DNA of 44,415 bases, taken from the IMG/VR virus record IMGVR_UViG_3300025141_016923, positions 1 through 44,415 of that record; one strand, given 5' to 3'. The stretch comes from a virus. Each line of letters begins with the position of its first letter. Within the stretch, counting starts at the first letter, position 1. This document shows positions 17,655 to 25,504 of this stretch, in pieces. Below the pieces are notes generated by a model. That model was given only the letters and a program-made list of their open reading frames with translations, searched no databases and was not told the DNA's origin. The position numbers and the translations under genes were made by a program.

Positions 17655-18895
17655 TTTACCTCCTCGCAAACAACTCTATCATATTTGTCTTTCCACGTAG
17701 AAATAAGTTCATTTAATGTTTCATCCCACATATCTATTGTATTTTGATATGCAAATTCTGACTTAACGTAGTTTAAGACCTTTTCGCTTAAAGCTTTTCT
17801 CTCATCTTTATTTAATTTGTATATTTTTGTCAGGGCCGCGGCAGTCTCATCAAGATCAACGTAATCTTCATAGATGTAAGGAACATTCTGTGAACCAACA
17901 AGTGTTTGAAGCTTTATGTCCAAGGCAACACCGTTTTCAGTACCATCACGGTGATCGACAACTTGTCGTGTTAGTCCACCAGTTTTTCCAGCAATTATTG
18001 GAGTTCCTGTTTGCATTGCCTCTAGTGTTGCCAAACCAAATCCTTCAGCATATGATATATTAACACAAACGTCTGCTATATTGTGAAGGATATTAATTTT
18101 TTGAAAATCTAGTCTTTCAGTTGAAAAAACGACTTGCTCTGCTATGCCTAATTTTTCTGCTGCAGCGAATAAATTTGGGCCTTCACTATCATTTGGATCA
18201 GTGTGCATAAGAAGTAACACATCGGGCTTGTTCCCATCTACGGTATTTTCATCAATAAACTTTTTCCATGACAGTAATACGTCGTTAGGTCGCTTCCTCC
18301 TGGCATTTCTATTCATCCAAAATGCTACAAATGCATCTTTTTTATTATCTCCAATAGCTTGGATTTTTGCCCGCCTTATTTCTTCTTCAGGCATTTTAAA
18401 ATATACTTCGCCTGGCAAAGCATGTGGAATGAAATTAACCTTGTCCGGGTACCTGTCTTTTAACATTGTATATGTCAGGTGACTATGACAATTGATCAAA
18501 TCAGTAGCCTCATAAAATGGTGCATTAAATTCTGGAAATGGGTAATTGTCCCAAACATGCCAATATGCAATGGGACACATTTGATGAATTTCATCTTCCA
18601 TTTGCCACAACCACACAAAAAATCTTGGGTCTGTAAAAATCATTAAAATATCTGGCTTTTCGGCTGCCAAAGTTTGTCTTATTAACTCAACAGTTCCAAA
18701 TCCATCAACGGGTTTAATGACAAAATCAGGCGAAACCTGAACAACATCATAGTTATTGTGCTTTATTGCTGCACCAAACTGCCTGACAGTCCACGTACCT
18801 CTTTGTAACAATCCATTAACAAGGTGACGACTTTGAACACCAACCCCAGAAGTACTCAAGGCGTGATCAGACAGCAGTAGTATTTTCTTCTTCAT
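17651..18895 (-). CDS. Family 4 glycosyltransferase (first of a pair)
   Basis: The 414-aa protein starts 'MKKKILLLSDHALSTSGVGVQSR', the glycine loop of a GT-B N-domain. It has 'WHVWDNYPFP' and 'VNFIPHALPGEVYF' in the acceptor half, a basic hinge 'FWMNRNARRKRPND', and 'SYAEGFGLATLEAM' with the E-x7-E pair E284 and E292 of retaining GT4 enzymes. GGAG lies 11 bases upstream of the ATG. It is coupled to the second GT4 (ATGA), so the two probably act on the same product. In T4 the DNA alpha-glucosyltransferase gene is also near gene 55, but no specific similarity to that enzyme is visible, so a glycan or protein substrate is as likely. Confidence 0.9.
   Translation of the reverse strand: MKKKILLLSDHALSTSGVGVQSRHLVNGLLQRGTWTVRQFGAAIKHNNYDVVQVSPDFVIKPVDGFGTVELIRQTLAAEKPDILMIFTDPRFFVWLWQMEDEIHQMCPIAYWHVWDNYPFPEFNAPFYEATDLINCHSHLTYTMLKDRYPDKVNFIPHALPGEVYFKMPEEEIRRAKIQAIGDNKKDAFVAFWMNRNARRKRPNDVLLSWKKFIDENTVDGNKPDVLLLMHTDPNDSEGPNLFAAAEKLGIAEQVVFSTERLDFQKINILHNIADVCVNISYAEGFGLATLEAMQTGTPIIAGKTGGLTRQVVDHRDGTENGVALDIKLQTLVGSQNVPYIYEDYVDLDETAAALTKIYKLNKDERKALSEKVLNYVKSEFAYQNTIDMWDETLNELISTWKDKYDRVVCEEVK
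17658..17665 (-). promoter_or_regulatory. Near-perfect Shine-Dalgarno site fixing the GT4 start
   Basis: GAGGAGGT (minus strand) lies three bases before ATG 17654, within the last codons of the upstream GT4. It decides for ATG over the in-frame TTG five codons earlier. Confidence 0.8.
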
Positions 18896-18947
18896 TAATT
18901 ATTTCACTCCACAACGCTAAAAATAAACAAATTTTGTCAAGCGTAAA

Positions 18948-19787
18948 TTAAGTGCAGTGATTGGTATTATAAAAAGGACAATACTTGCAAGAATTTCTAT
19001 TTTTTAAATAAAGGCCTGCCCTTACTGTCTTCAGCATGCTTCTCAATAACTTATCAGATTTTTCTTCAGTCTTGGGACCAACTGATACTTTGAACAAGTC
19101 TATTGGATTTTTCTTAGCTCCCCTTTTTAGCAATACAAAACCAGCACCGACATTATTACACTCATAATCAAATTTATTTCGCCAAAACTTCTTGTATAAG
19201 GCAATCTGGGCTTGAACTAAAAAATCTTGCTTTTTTCTAGCTTGCCATCCATAAGCAGGTGCTGTCTTCCAGTCTAAGATCCAAACTTTTCTCTTATTAT
19301 TTCTATAATCACATTCAATCACAGCGTCAATAAAACCTTTAAATTTTATTGAATCGCCGGGAATTGGTTCATATAATTCATGCTCTGCAGAGATTGTTTT
19401 CCAGTTTGGAAAATTTGTATCCATAAATTCGGGTACAGCATTAACTGACGTTTCTGCCCATTTTAACCAATGCTCTAACGGCTCTAAAATTCTGGGTTTC
19501 TCACCACGTGCTTTTGCCGATTCAGTTAACTTTTCAATATACTCTTTTGTGTCATAACCCTTTTCACCCCAAGCCGTTTCTAATTTTGCTTTTAATAAAT
19601 CAACATTAATTTCTCTTGTTTTTAAGAAATTTTCTAAACAATCGTGAAGCAAAATACCGTAATCCAAATATTGCGATGGATCGTCTTGCTCAATTTTATC
19701 TACATATGTCAACTTGTGACGATAAGGACACTCTTTCCATGTCCGGACTTCTGAATATGATACATGTGGTTTTTGTGTTGGAAACAT
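18948..19787 (-). CDS. RecB/Cas4-like PD-(D/E)XK nuclease with an iron-sulfur cysteine set
   Basis: The 279-aa protein has the RecB-family nuclease order: a conserved His in 'LLHDCLENFL', Asp in 'GFIDAVIE', 'ILDWK' (the D-x-K core) and 'QAQIALYKKF' (the Q-x3-x2-Y helix). Four cysteines, C20 near the N-terminus and C267, C270 and C278 at the C-terminus, have the spacing of the 4Fe-4S clamp found in Cas4, AddB and related phage exonucleases. The likely function is a DNA exonuclease in recombination, replication or host DNA breakdown. No cas1 or repeat array is near, so a CRISPR role is unsupported. The ATG has no clear Shine-Dalgarno site, only an AT-rich (TTA)n leader. Confidence 0.87.
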   Translation of the reverse strand: MFPTQKPHVSYSEVRTWKECPYRHKLTYVDKIEQDDPSQYLDYGILLHDCLENFLKTREINVDLLKAKLETAWGEKGYDTKEYIEKLTESAKARGEKPRILEPLEHWLKWAETSVNAVPEFMDTNFPNWKTISAEHELYEPIPGDSIKFKGFIDAVIECDYRNNKRKVWILDWKTAPAYGWQARKKQDFLVQAQIALYKKFWRNKFDYECNNVGAGFVLLKRGAKKNPIDLFKVSVGPKTEEKSDKLLRSMLKTVRAGLYLKNRNSCKYCPFYNTNHCT

Positions 19788-19821
19788 ATAATAATAATAA
19801 ATGTATATAATGCTTTGTACA

Positions 19822-20757
19822 TTAATAGCTATTTATCACATCTTTTAAGTCATGTTTTGGTACCCAACCAACACTAAAAGCTGCACAAGAAAACTTATGT
19901 ATATCTGCTTGTGTCTCAAAAAGTTCAGATTTTCTCAGTGGAATGTTAACTGAAATATGAGATATATCTTCTTTCCCAGCCACCATTTGAGCCACTTGAT
20001 TTATTGAGTAATTTCTGCCAGTTCCGACGTTATAAATTTGAAAATAACCCGTATTTTCAGCACTTGGAAAACAACTTTCATGACTACATGCTATATTTGC
20101 TGCGGTGGCGTCATCGATATAAGTAAAATCCCGGCGCTGAGTTCCATCACCGACAATTGTCATTTTTTCTCCGGCAATGAATTGTCTTTTAAATAATCCT
20201 ATGACAGGTGCATAATGACCCTTGGTAGGCTCTCTAGGGCCATACACATTAAAGTACCTAAGAACTATTGCTTGCAACCCATAAGTTCTAGAATAGAACT
20301 CACAGAGCCTTTCCCCAAACCATTTAGAAAGTGCATAAGGAGTATTTAATTGTGGGTCCATGTCCTCTTTAAACGGGACTGGATTATCATGACCATAAAG
20401 TGATGAAGTTCCAGCATATATGAACCGGCAACCTTTATTTTTAAGCGCAAGGTCTAAAACATTTTGCGTTCCTATCGCATTGACTTGTGTTGCTTCGGAA
20501 CGATTATTAAATGTCGGTTGAATTCTTGACCTTGCTGCCATGTGATATATCATATCAAACTGACCAAGCTGAAATAATTTATGATCTTCCCTTGCTATAT
20601 CAAAGTGACAGTATGACGCACCGTCATTAAAATGAAAATAATCATTTTCAGGAGCAGACAAATCATCAACAACAGTCACACTGTGACCAAGTTTAACAAG
20701 CGCATCCACAGTATGACCACCAATAAATCCGCACCCACCGGTGACCAATGCTTTCAC
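19822..20757 (-). CDS. NAD-dependent sugar epimerase/dehydratase (UDP-glucose 4-epimerase-like extended SDR)
   Basis: This 311-aa extended short-chain dehydrogenase has the N-terminal NAD motif 'VTGGCGFIGGH' (TGxxGxxG), 'YHMAARS', 'YAGTSSLYG' (catalytic Ser/Thr), the 'YALSK' YxxxK pair and 'LRYFNVYGPRE', then 'GDGTQRRDFTYIDD', typical of UDP-hexose 4-epimerases and related enzymes. The start is GTG 20757, overlapping the upstream TAG, with AGGGT about eight bases before it. Its substrate cannot be fixed by eye; UDP-Glc/Gal and UDP-GlcNAc/GalNAc are the usual ones. It is the last gene of the glycan island. A one-step epimerase would feed a second nucleotide-sugar to the island's transferases. 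Confidence 0.87.
   Translation of the reverse strand: MKALVTGGCGFIGGHTVDALVKLGHSVTVVDDLSAPENDYFHFNDGASYCHFDIAREDHKLFQLGQFDMIYHMAARSRIQPTFNNRSEATQVNAIGTQNVLDLALKNKGCRFIYAGTSSLYGHDNPVPFKEDMDPQLNTPYALSKWFGERLCEFYSRTYGLQAIVLRYFNVYGPREPTKGHYAPVIGLFKRQFIAGEKMTIVGDGTQRRDFTYIDDATAANIACSHESCFPSAENTGYFQIYNVGTGRNYSINQVAQMVAGKEDISHISVNIPLRKSELFETQADIHKFSCAAFSVGWVPKHDLKDVINSY
19830..19837 (-). promoter_or_regulatory. Candidate T4-type late promoter before the nuclease gene
   Basis: The minus strand reads GATAAATA, one mismatch from the T4 late consensus TATAAATA, 43-50 bases upstream of the nuclease ATG. It lies within the last codons of the epimerase gene, so it may be coding coincidence. A gp55-like factor encoded downstream makes a late promoter plausible. 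Confidence 0.3.
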
Positions 20758-21179
20758 TAATCACCCTTTTCAATTCTGTAACTATCTGTATCGAAGTGTT
20801 GTGTTGAAAATTCAAAGAGCTCAGAATCTTCAAGGGCAATCATCCGGTGTCTGAGACCACGATACACGTGAAAGTTATCTCCTGGATTTAAGATTAACTC
20901 TTGAGCATGAGTTATGTCATCGTCGTCTGAGTATTTAACCAACATCTTTCCAGTTTGTAAATAAAACACTTCGTCCTTAAGCCTGTGTACATGCCAAGAA
21001 CACTTCTTTCCCTTGTTGAAAAATAAAAGCTTTCCACAGTACTCAGGACCATTACAGATCCAGCGCTCCCAACCCCAACCCTTGTCAACATGTTTCATTG
21101 GAAGCTTAGTTGTTCTCGGAAGAAACCTTGGTGTGCTTCTATTTTTATTTCTTACTGCGTCACTGTGACCATCACTCAT
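20757..21179 (-). CDS. Cupin (mannose-6-phosphate isomerase-type barrel)
   Basis: This 140-aa single-domain cupin has a metal site that can be read directly: H63, H65 and E70 in 'WHVHRLKDEVFYL', with a later His in 'NPGDNFHVYRGLRHRM'. The 'GWGWERWICN' lead-in is common in cupins related to type II phosphomannose isomerase and found in capsule clusters. A sugar-phosphate isomerase feeding GDP-mannose would agree with the GMD gene two genes upstream, but a lyxose isomerase or another role is possible. It overlaps the HAD gene by one base (TAATG) and the epimerase by one base. The Met at residue 28 is a less likely start. Confidence 0.8.
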   Translation of the reverse strand: MSDGHSDAVRNKNRSTPRFLPRTTKLPMKHVDKGWGWERWICNGPEYCGKLLFFNKGKKCSWHVHRLKDEVFYLQTGKMLVKYSDDDDITHAQELILNPGDNFHVYRGLRHRMIALEDSELFEFSTQHFDTDSYRIEKGD

Positions 21180-21535
21180 TATTGTTTCCCTGATTTTTCA
21201 ATTGCTCTTTGTAGTTCAAAAAATTTATGATCGCTCATTCCCTTATCGTCGACGTAAACATCACCAGCTGGTTTTCCCATAAACAAAGAGTGAAACTTAA
21301 CGCCCCATTTTTTCAGCTGCTTTTCAGTGTCCTTTCCAAGAAATTCCCATGCGAATGCCTGAGAATTTCCAGATCTGCCCATTCCTCTTGCGGTCTGAAA
21401 TATTATTATATTCCCTTCGTCATATAAACGATTCACTACACTAATTCTATCATTGAGCGGTGCTGCAGTTGAATAATCGCCATTTGTGATTTTTGTGCAA
21501 ATTGTACCATCAATATCAAAAACATATGTTGTCAT
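21179..21535 (-). CDS. Small HAD-family phosphatase of capsule type
   Basis: This 118-aa HAD protein has motif I 'VFDIDGTIC' with D7 and D9, motif II Thr in 'IFQTARGMG', a Lys in 'MGKPAGD' and acidic motif IV residues in 'VYVDDKGMSD'. There is no cap domain. Such short HAD proteins occur in polysaccharide clusters and probably dephosphorylate a sugar phosphate. The heptose pathway upstream lacks an obvious GmhB phosphatase, so this enzyme might fill the gap, but GmhB has a different zinc loop that is not seen here. GAGG eight bases before ATG 21535 and an ATGA overlap with the dehydrogenase stop fix the start. Confidence 0.83.
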   Translation of the reverse strand: MTTYVFDIDGTICTKITNGDYSTAAPLNDRISVVNRLYDEGNIIIFQTARGMGRSGNSQAFAWEFLGKDTEKQLKKWGVKFHSLFMGKPAGDVYVDDKGMSDHKFFELQRAIEKSGKQ

Positions 21536-22404
21536 TCTTTTTCCTCGCTTGACACTGCACCTTCAATTGTTGCCCAGTCTATGTCCTTACGGACTTCCTT
21601 ATTTTTTTCCCAGGTAGCAGTTAACATAATTGGGGATTCATTAATATCGTTAAAAAAACTAATGAACGCATTTATATCTTTTGGAAAACACTTTCCACCA
21701 AATCCAAAATCTCCATCATGGCCGGGCACATCTGTATGTGAATTTCCAATACGACCATCAGACATAAACCCATTCATAACATCATCCCAATTGCATCCAA
21801 GCTTTTTAGCAGCGGAAAACATTTCGTTCATATACGAAATTTTCGTTGCAAAGAAACAATTACACATATATTTGATAAATTCTGCTGACTTGAAATCGGT
21901 TTTGATTATTTTTGTATGCTTAAATCTATCCCTATATAAGTTAGAAACAATTTCTACATCACTGGCATTTCCACCAAGGACTATTCGAGCAGAATTAATA
22001 AAATCTAAATTTGCAGAACGTTCTGTTAGAAATTCTGGATTAAAAACAAAATTCATGAAAGGATATTGCTTTTCATATCTTTCCACAGTTCCTGGGATTA
22101 CAGTTGACTTTATAATAAAATAAACGCTGTCATATGAGAATTCTGAATCTTTTTCTACATTAACAATATCATTAATTACCGAATCTAAAATTCTCAAATC
22201 AATCTCGGCGCCATTCGCATGCTTCATTGGAGTTGGGACTGAAATGAATATAAAATTAGAACCATTAACGGTTTCATAAAGTGAATTAATTGATCTTTTA
22301 TTGTCACTGTCAAAAACCTTAACATTTGCATGTAAGGCAAATCCTGCGGCTATAGCCGATCCAACAAAACCATTTCCAATTATACCAATATTTTTCTTTT
22401 CCAC
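21532..22404 (-). CDS. UDP-glucose/GDP-mannose dehydrogenase-like protein, short form
   Basis: Starting from GTG 22404 (see the ribosome binding site entry) the product has 290 aa. Visible features are the N-terminal NAD loop 'IGIIGNGFVGSAIA', 'ISVPTP', 'IKSTVIPGTVE', 'FNPEFLTERSA' and the catalytic Cys motif 'FGGKCFPKD' (about C239). Classic enzymes oxidise UDP-Glc to UDP-GlcA in about 430 residues and close the site with a C-terminal UDP-binding domain. That domain is absent here, and the protein ends soon after the Cys motif. Short forms like this occur in phages, but whether they still oxidise a nucleotide-sugar is unclear. The product would be a uronic acid donor. The stop overlaps the HAD start (ATGA). 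Confidence 0.85.
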   Translation of the reverse strand: MEKKNIGIIGNGFVGSAIAAGFALHANVKVFDSDNKRSINSLYETVNGSNFIFISVPTPMKHANGAEIDLRILDSVINDIVNVEKDSEFSYDSVYFIIKSTVIPGTVERYEKQYPFMNFVFNPEFLTERSANLDFINSARIVLGGNASDVEIVSNLYRDRFKHTKIIKTDFKSAEFIKYMCNCFFATKISYMNEMFSAAKKLGCNWDDVMNGFMSDGRIGNSHTDVPGHDGDFGFGGKCFPKDINAFISFFNDINESPIMLTATWEKNKEVRKDIDWATIEGAVSSEEKE

Positions 22405-22410
22405 TGTCAA

Positions 22411-22414
22411 CCTC
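22411..22414 (-). promoter_or_regulatory. Ribosome binding site supporting a GTG start
   Basis: GAGG (minus strand) lies six bases before GTG 22404, overlapping the GMD stop codon. The longer TTG-started frame has no comparable site, so GTG is preferred. Confidence 0.6.
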
Positions 22415-23411
22415 AAATATTGTTTTGCCAATGCCCAATCATTTCTTCAAGCATTGACTCAAATGTATATTCTGGCTCCCATCCTAAAACATCTCTGGTA
22501 TGTTGAGAATCTCCCTTCAAGTACTTCAATTCTTCTGGCCGCATATATTTTGGATTTTGAACTATGTAATCTTCGTAGTTCATCCCAAGCATCTCAAACA
22601 CAATTCTGCACAGATCCCTTACTGAATGTGTTTGGCCCGTTGACACAATAAATTCACTGGGTACATCATGGTTTAAAATCATGTGCATGGCACGAACATA
22701 ATCTTTTGAATGGCCCCAATCTCGAAACGAATCCATATTACCAAGCTCTAATTTTTCTTGCAAACCTTTCTTTATCATCACCGCGCCTTTAACAACTTTA
22801 TTTGTCACAAAATTTGTTCCACGTCGTGGTGATTCGTGATTGAACAATATCCCATTACAGGCGTGTAAATTATATGCGTGTCTATAATGCCTGACTAAAT
22901 TATATCCCATCACCTTTGCACAGCCATAAGGACTTACTGGGGTCATTGGTGTTGTTAATCTTTGAACACCATCCGTGTCTACAGAATTTCCAAACATTTC
23001 TGATGAGCTAGCCTGATAAAATTTAGCGTTAGGACAAACGGTTCTGTAGATTTCCAGGATATTCAAAACACCTAATGCATTTGTTTTAATTGTAAACATT
23101 GGTAAGTCAAAGCTCACCCTAACATGACTCATTGCAGCAAGGTTATATATCTCGTCAGGCATAACATCAGACATGATCCTATACAGTGATGAATAATCGT
23201 TCATATCACCATAATACGTTTTAATTCTAGAATCACCATTATGTTCATATTTGCCATCTTTATTAATTGCGTGAAGTCTATAATTTTGATTTTCAGCAAC
23301 AGAATGTCTTCGAACAATTCCATGAACCTCATACCCAAGCGACAGTAAATATTCGGTCAGGTAACTTCCATCTTGACCTGATATTCCGGTTATCAAAGCT
23401 TTTTTTGTCAT
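22413..23411 (-). CDS. gmd: GDP-mannose 4,6-dehydratase
   Basis: The 332-aa enzyme matches GMD closely: 'ALITGISGQDGSYLTEYLL' at the N-terminus, 'GIVRRHS', 'YNLAAMSHV', 'FYQASSSEMFG', the 'YGCAK' YxxxK site and 'GILFNHESPRRG'. It converts GDP-mannose to GDP-4-keto-6-deoxymannose, the precursor of GDP-fucose, GDP-rhamnose, GDP-perosamine and related sugars. No GDP-fucose synthase is next to it, so the final sugar is uncertain; a nearby SDR, PLP enzyme or host enzyme may complete it. The length is slightly below the usual 345-370. AAGGTAG precedes ATG 23411. Confidence 0.94.
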   Translation of the reverse strand: MTKKALITGISGQDGSYLTEYLLSLGYEVHGIVRRHSVAENQNYRLHAINKDGKYEHNGDSRIKTYYGDMNDYSSLYRIMSDVMPDEIYNLAAMSHVRVSFDLPMFTIKTNALGVLNILEIYRTVCPNAKFYQASSSEMFGNSVDTDGVQRLTTPMTPVSPYGCAKVMGYNLVRHYRHAYNLHACNGILFNHESPRRGTNFVTNKVVKGAVMIKKGLQEKLELGNMDSFRDWGHSKDYVRAMHMILNHDVPSEFIVSTGQTHSVRDLCRIVFEMLGMNYEDYIVQNPKYMRPEELKYLKGDSQHTRDVLGWEPEYTFESMLEEMIGHWQNNI

Positions 23412-23416
23412 TTTTT

Positions 23417-23968
23417 CTACCTTATTCTTAACAAGACTTTTGTATTCAATCTGCTTTCATGTACATTTTCCCACAATTCAGGTACATCAAATGAATATAG
23501 ATCAATAATATCAAAATTATAACCTGCCACATGCTTTAGTTCAAGTGCAAGTTTCCTATTTGTCAATATGTAACCATTCTTCTTTACACTTTGCATTGCC
23601 CAAGCCAACAATTTCCTTCTAGAATCTGCGGCATCACTCATACTGGATACATCTATCTCTAAGAAAGCAATGTCTTTATCTTTTGGAATGTTCACATTTG
23701 TGTCTAAAAATTTTATATTTGGATGCGATAGAGGATTAAATATGTCATATCCAATTACTCTGTCATAACCATAAAGATGACACAGCATTTCAACGGCAAC
23801 CCCAATGCCAGTTCCAACCTGTATTACTTTTCCATCTTTTGGAACTTCTAACTGAGACAAAATATGCTTTATTAGAAGGTAACTGTGATAATTGTAGCCA
23901 AAATAAGACCACATTGATATCCCACCTTCAAAATAATCATTCCATACTTTCTTATATTTTCCACTCAC
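23417..23968 (-). CDS. SAM-dependent methyltransferase-like protein
   Basis: This 183-aa protein has a Rossmann methyltransferase core: motif I 'KVIQVGTGIGVAVEML' (residues 48-62) and an acidic end of strand 2 in 'DRVIGYDIF', then 'IAFLEIDVSS' and 'VKKNGYILTNRK'. Motif I is somewhat divergent, with G-T-G-I-G in the loop. The start is GTG 23968, overlapping the upstream TGA. It lies between the iron-oxygenase-like gene and gmd, and may methylate a sugar or a small building block. The substrate is unknown. Confidence 0.77.
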   Translation of the reverse strand: MSGKYKKVWNDYFEGGISMWSYFGYNYHSYLLIKHILSQLEVPKDGKVIQVGTGIGVAVEMLCHLYGYDRVIGYDIFNPLSHPNIKFLDTNVNIPKDKDIAFLEIDVSSMSDAADSRRKLLAWAMQSVKKNGYILTNRKLALELKHVAGYNFDIIDLYSFDVPELWENVHESRLNTKVLLRIR

Positions 23969-24606
23969 AGCTGTAATCCAGTAATCTCAAAAAATATAAA
24001 AGGATCAAATCCAGAATTTGAACACCAGTGAATTAAACGGTGATCCCACTGATAAACATCACCCACTGACCATTGATGAGTTATTGCATTGCCTGCACCA
24101 AATGATTGTCCCCAAGACCAATCAGACAAAAAAACTAAATATCTACAAGCGTTTTTTGCAAGATCATATTCAACATAAGAATAATCTCTTTTCATGTATC
24201 TCTGTAAATAACCATAAGTGTCACCGTGTGCTGGCATACACTGGCCTGGTGGAACAATGATGGAGCAATAATGTTCATATGATATACCGTGATCATTTTT
24301 TAGCTTATTAACAATTGACAAAAATCTTTCATCATTAAATTCATAAAAATAATGATTCTCATTAAAACCAATTTCTCTCATATGTGAAGATCTTGAATTT
24401 ATACTTTTATTCATCACATTAAGTGCAGGATCACCACCGTGAATTCGCTTGTAACCGTTTGAGCCTATTGGGTTTTCAAGCATTTTATCCAATATAGCTA
24501 AATTAGTTGAAGAAATATCAATTTGCCCACATTTTCTTAACTCACCCTGTGGTGGTAAGGTTCTATTATAGTGCCATGTTTTTGACATCTTTTCAAAATT
24601 ATACAT
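23965..24606 (-). CDS. Putative Fe(II)/2-oxoglutarate-type oxygenase
   Basis: This 213-aa protein starts at ATG 24606, chosen because GGAGGAG lies at 24611-24617. The C-terminal half has a jelly-roll iron site pattern: 'CMPAHGDTYGYL' with H127-x-D129, 'CRYLVFLSDWSWGQSF', 'WSVGDVYQWD' and a distal His (H189 or H193) in 'DHRLIHWCS'. This is the layout of aspartyl/asparaginyl hydroxylase-like and phytanoyl hydroxylase-like enzymes. Neighbours are a PLP-dependent enzyme and a methyltransferase, suggesting joint synthesis of an unusual amino or sugar compound. The family is likely but the metal site was assigned by eye; a related non-oxidative cupin is possible. Confidence 0.75.
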   Translation of the reverse strand: MYNFEKMSKTWHYNRTLPPQGELRKCGQIDISSTNLAILDKMLENPIGSNGYKRIHGGDPALNVMNKSINSRSSHMREIGFNENHYFYEFNDERFLSIVNKLKNDHGISYEHYCSIIVPPGQCMPAHGDTYGYLQRYMKRDYSYVEYDLAKNACRYLVFLSDWSWGQSFGAGNAITHQWSVGDVYQWDHRLIHWCSNSGFDPFIFFEITGLQL

Positions 24607-25504
24607 CAATCTCCTCCGCGTCACCAAGTAGAGTCGATATACAGACACGACGCCATTGTGTACCCCTATCATACCCACCGAACTCTGGATGACTTTCATC
24701 TGTAATCCCAAATTGAACACAGTTACTTGGTTTAATGTTCAGGTCATTACAAATTTCAATTTGTCTTTGTCTAAATTTATTTTGGTTGTAATCATATTCA
24801 AAATTGTCACAAATATCAATCCCAACACCTGCTGCTATTTTTGATATACAATGGAATTGATTAAACAACAGGCCACCATCATCGCTGTTATCCTTTCGGC
24901 ACCGTATTCCAATTCTTAGTCGTTCTGTACCATAAAATGCTTTGCTCATACTAAAGGCAACTGTTTCAATACAGGGTCTATCAAGATTAAAATTTATATC
25001 TCGACCAATACAATGATATGCTGCATCTATAAAAACAGGCACACCAAATTTCTCACACTTATCGAGCAAATCCTGAGTTTGTGGGTGTTCTGAACCTAAA
25101 TCGCTAAATGGTACAGATACTATAAATGCATCGCCACTTCTAATTTCATCATCTTCGATATATGCCCAATTAAAATTTTGTTTCCATGAAACTTTATGAT
25201 ATGCATAATCACCCTTTAATACCCTAAACCTTCTGTTGTGGTACTTCATATAAAAAAAATCAAATGCCTGTGATGTCCCATGCATAAAATCAACATTATT
25301 AAATTTTTCAATTCCATGTAGCTGATTTAGCTTGCTTGATCTAACCCATTCATAATATTTGCCAACAAATTCAGGTAATACGGCTTCGCTATAAAGGTGC
25401 TTTGGGTGCACAGCTGCATTCACGAAATTTATAACTTCAGAATTTGGAATTGGTCGAGATCGTCGGCCTTTTTGCTCCCAAGAATCAACAAGTTTAATCT
25501 TCAT
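24599..25504 (-). CDS. PLP-dependent (fold type I) aminotransferase-like enzyme
   Basis: The 301-aa product begins at ATG 25504 (AGGTG upstream; GTG 25513 is an alternative). The PLP site is visible: Asp in 'VFIDAAYHCIG' (about D160) and the Schiff-base Lys in 'AFSMSKAFYG' (about K188), followed by 'LRIGIR'. The N-terminal 'FMHGTSQAFDFFYMKY' is a typical phosphate-binding helix start. The pattern is nearer to class I/II aminotransferases or decarboxylases than to the DegT sugar aminotransferases usual in glycan clusters. At 301 residues it is about 80-100 short, so part of the small domain may be missing. Its stop overlaps the oxygenase gene. Confidence 0.78.
   Translation of the reverse strand: MKIKLVDSWEQKGRRSRPIPNSEVINFVNAAVHPKHLYSEAVLPEFVGKYYEWVRSSKLNQLHGIEKFNNVDFMHGTSQAFDFFYMKYHNRRFRVLKGDYAYHKVSWKQNFNWAYIEDDEIRSGDAFIVSVPFSDLGSEHPQTQDLLDKCEKFGVPVFIDAAYHCIGRDINFNLDRPCIETVAFSMSKAFYGTERLRIGIRCRKDNSDDGGLLFNQFHCISKIAAGVGIDICDNFEYDYNQNKFRQRQIEICNDLNIKPSNCVQFGITDESHPEFGGYDRGTQWRRVCISTLLGDAEEIDV
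24611..24617 (-). promoter_or_regulatory. Strong ribosome binding site deciding the oxygenase start
   Basis: GGAGGAG (minus strand) lies four bases before ATG 24606. It selects the 213-aa product over the longer frame that begins at 24720 inside the PLP-enzyme gene. Confidence 0.7.

Noticed and set aside
18896-18947. TTGACA on the minus strand before the first GT4 gene as a -35 box
   Set aside because: At 15-18 bases downstream there is no TATAAT-like -10 element, so a host-type promoter is not supported.
19788-19800. The (ATA)n run before the nuclease ATG as a functional repeat
   Set aside because: It is only four short units in AT-rich leader sequence and can be low-complexity DNA.
21179-21535. 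HAD protein as GmhB, the heptose bisphosphate phosphatase
   Set aside because: It is a small capless HAD, but the Cys/His zinc loop typical of GmhB is not visible. I left it as an unspecified sugar phosphatase.
21581-22123. A 180-codon plus-strand frame opposite the dehydrogenase-like gene
   Set aside because: It is a shadow of the UDP-Glc dehydrogenase-like gene, whose NAD loop and catalytic Cys motif are clear.
24599-25504. PLP enzyme as a DegT/perosamine-type sugar aminotransferase working with GMD
   Set aside because: The S-M-S-K-A-F lysine motif and the spacing to the Asp fit class I/II aminotransferases better than DegT.
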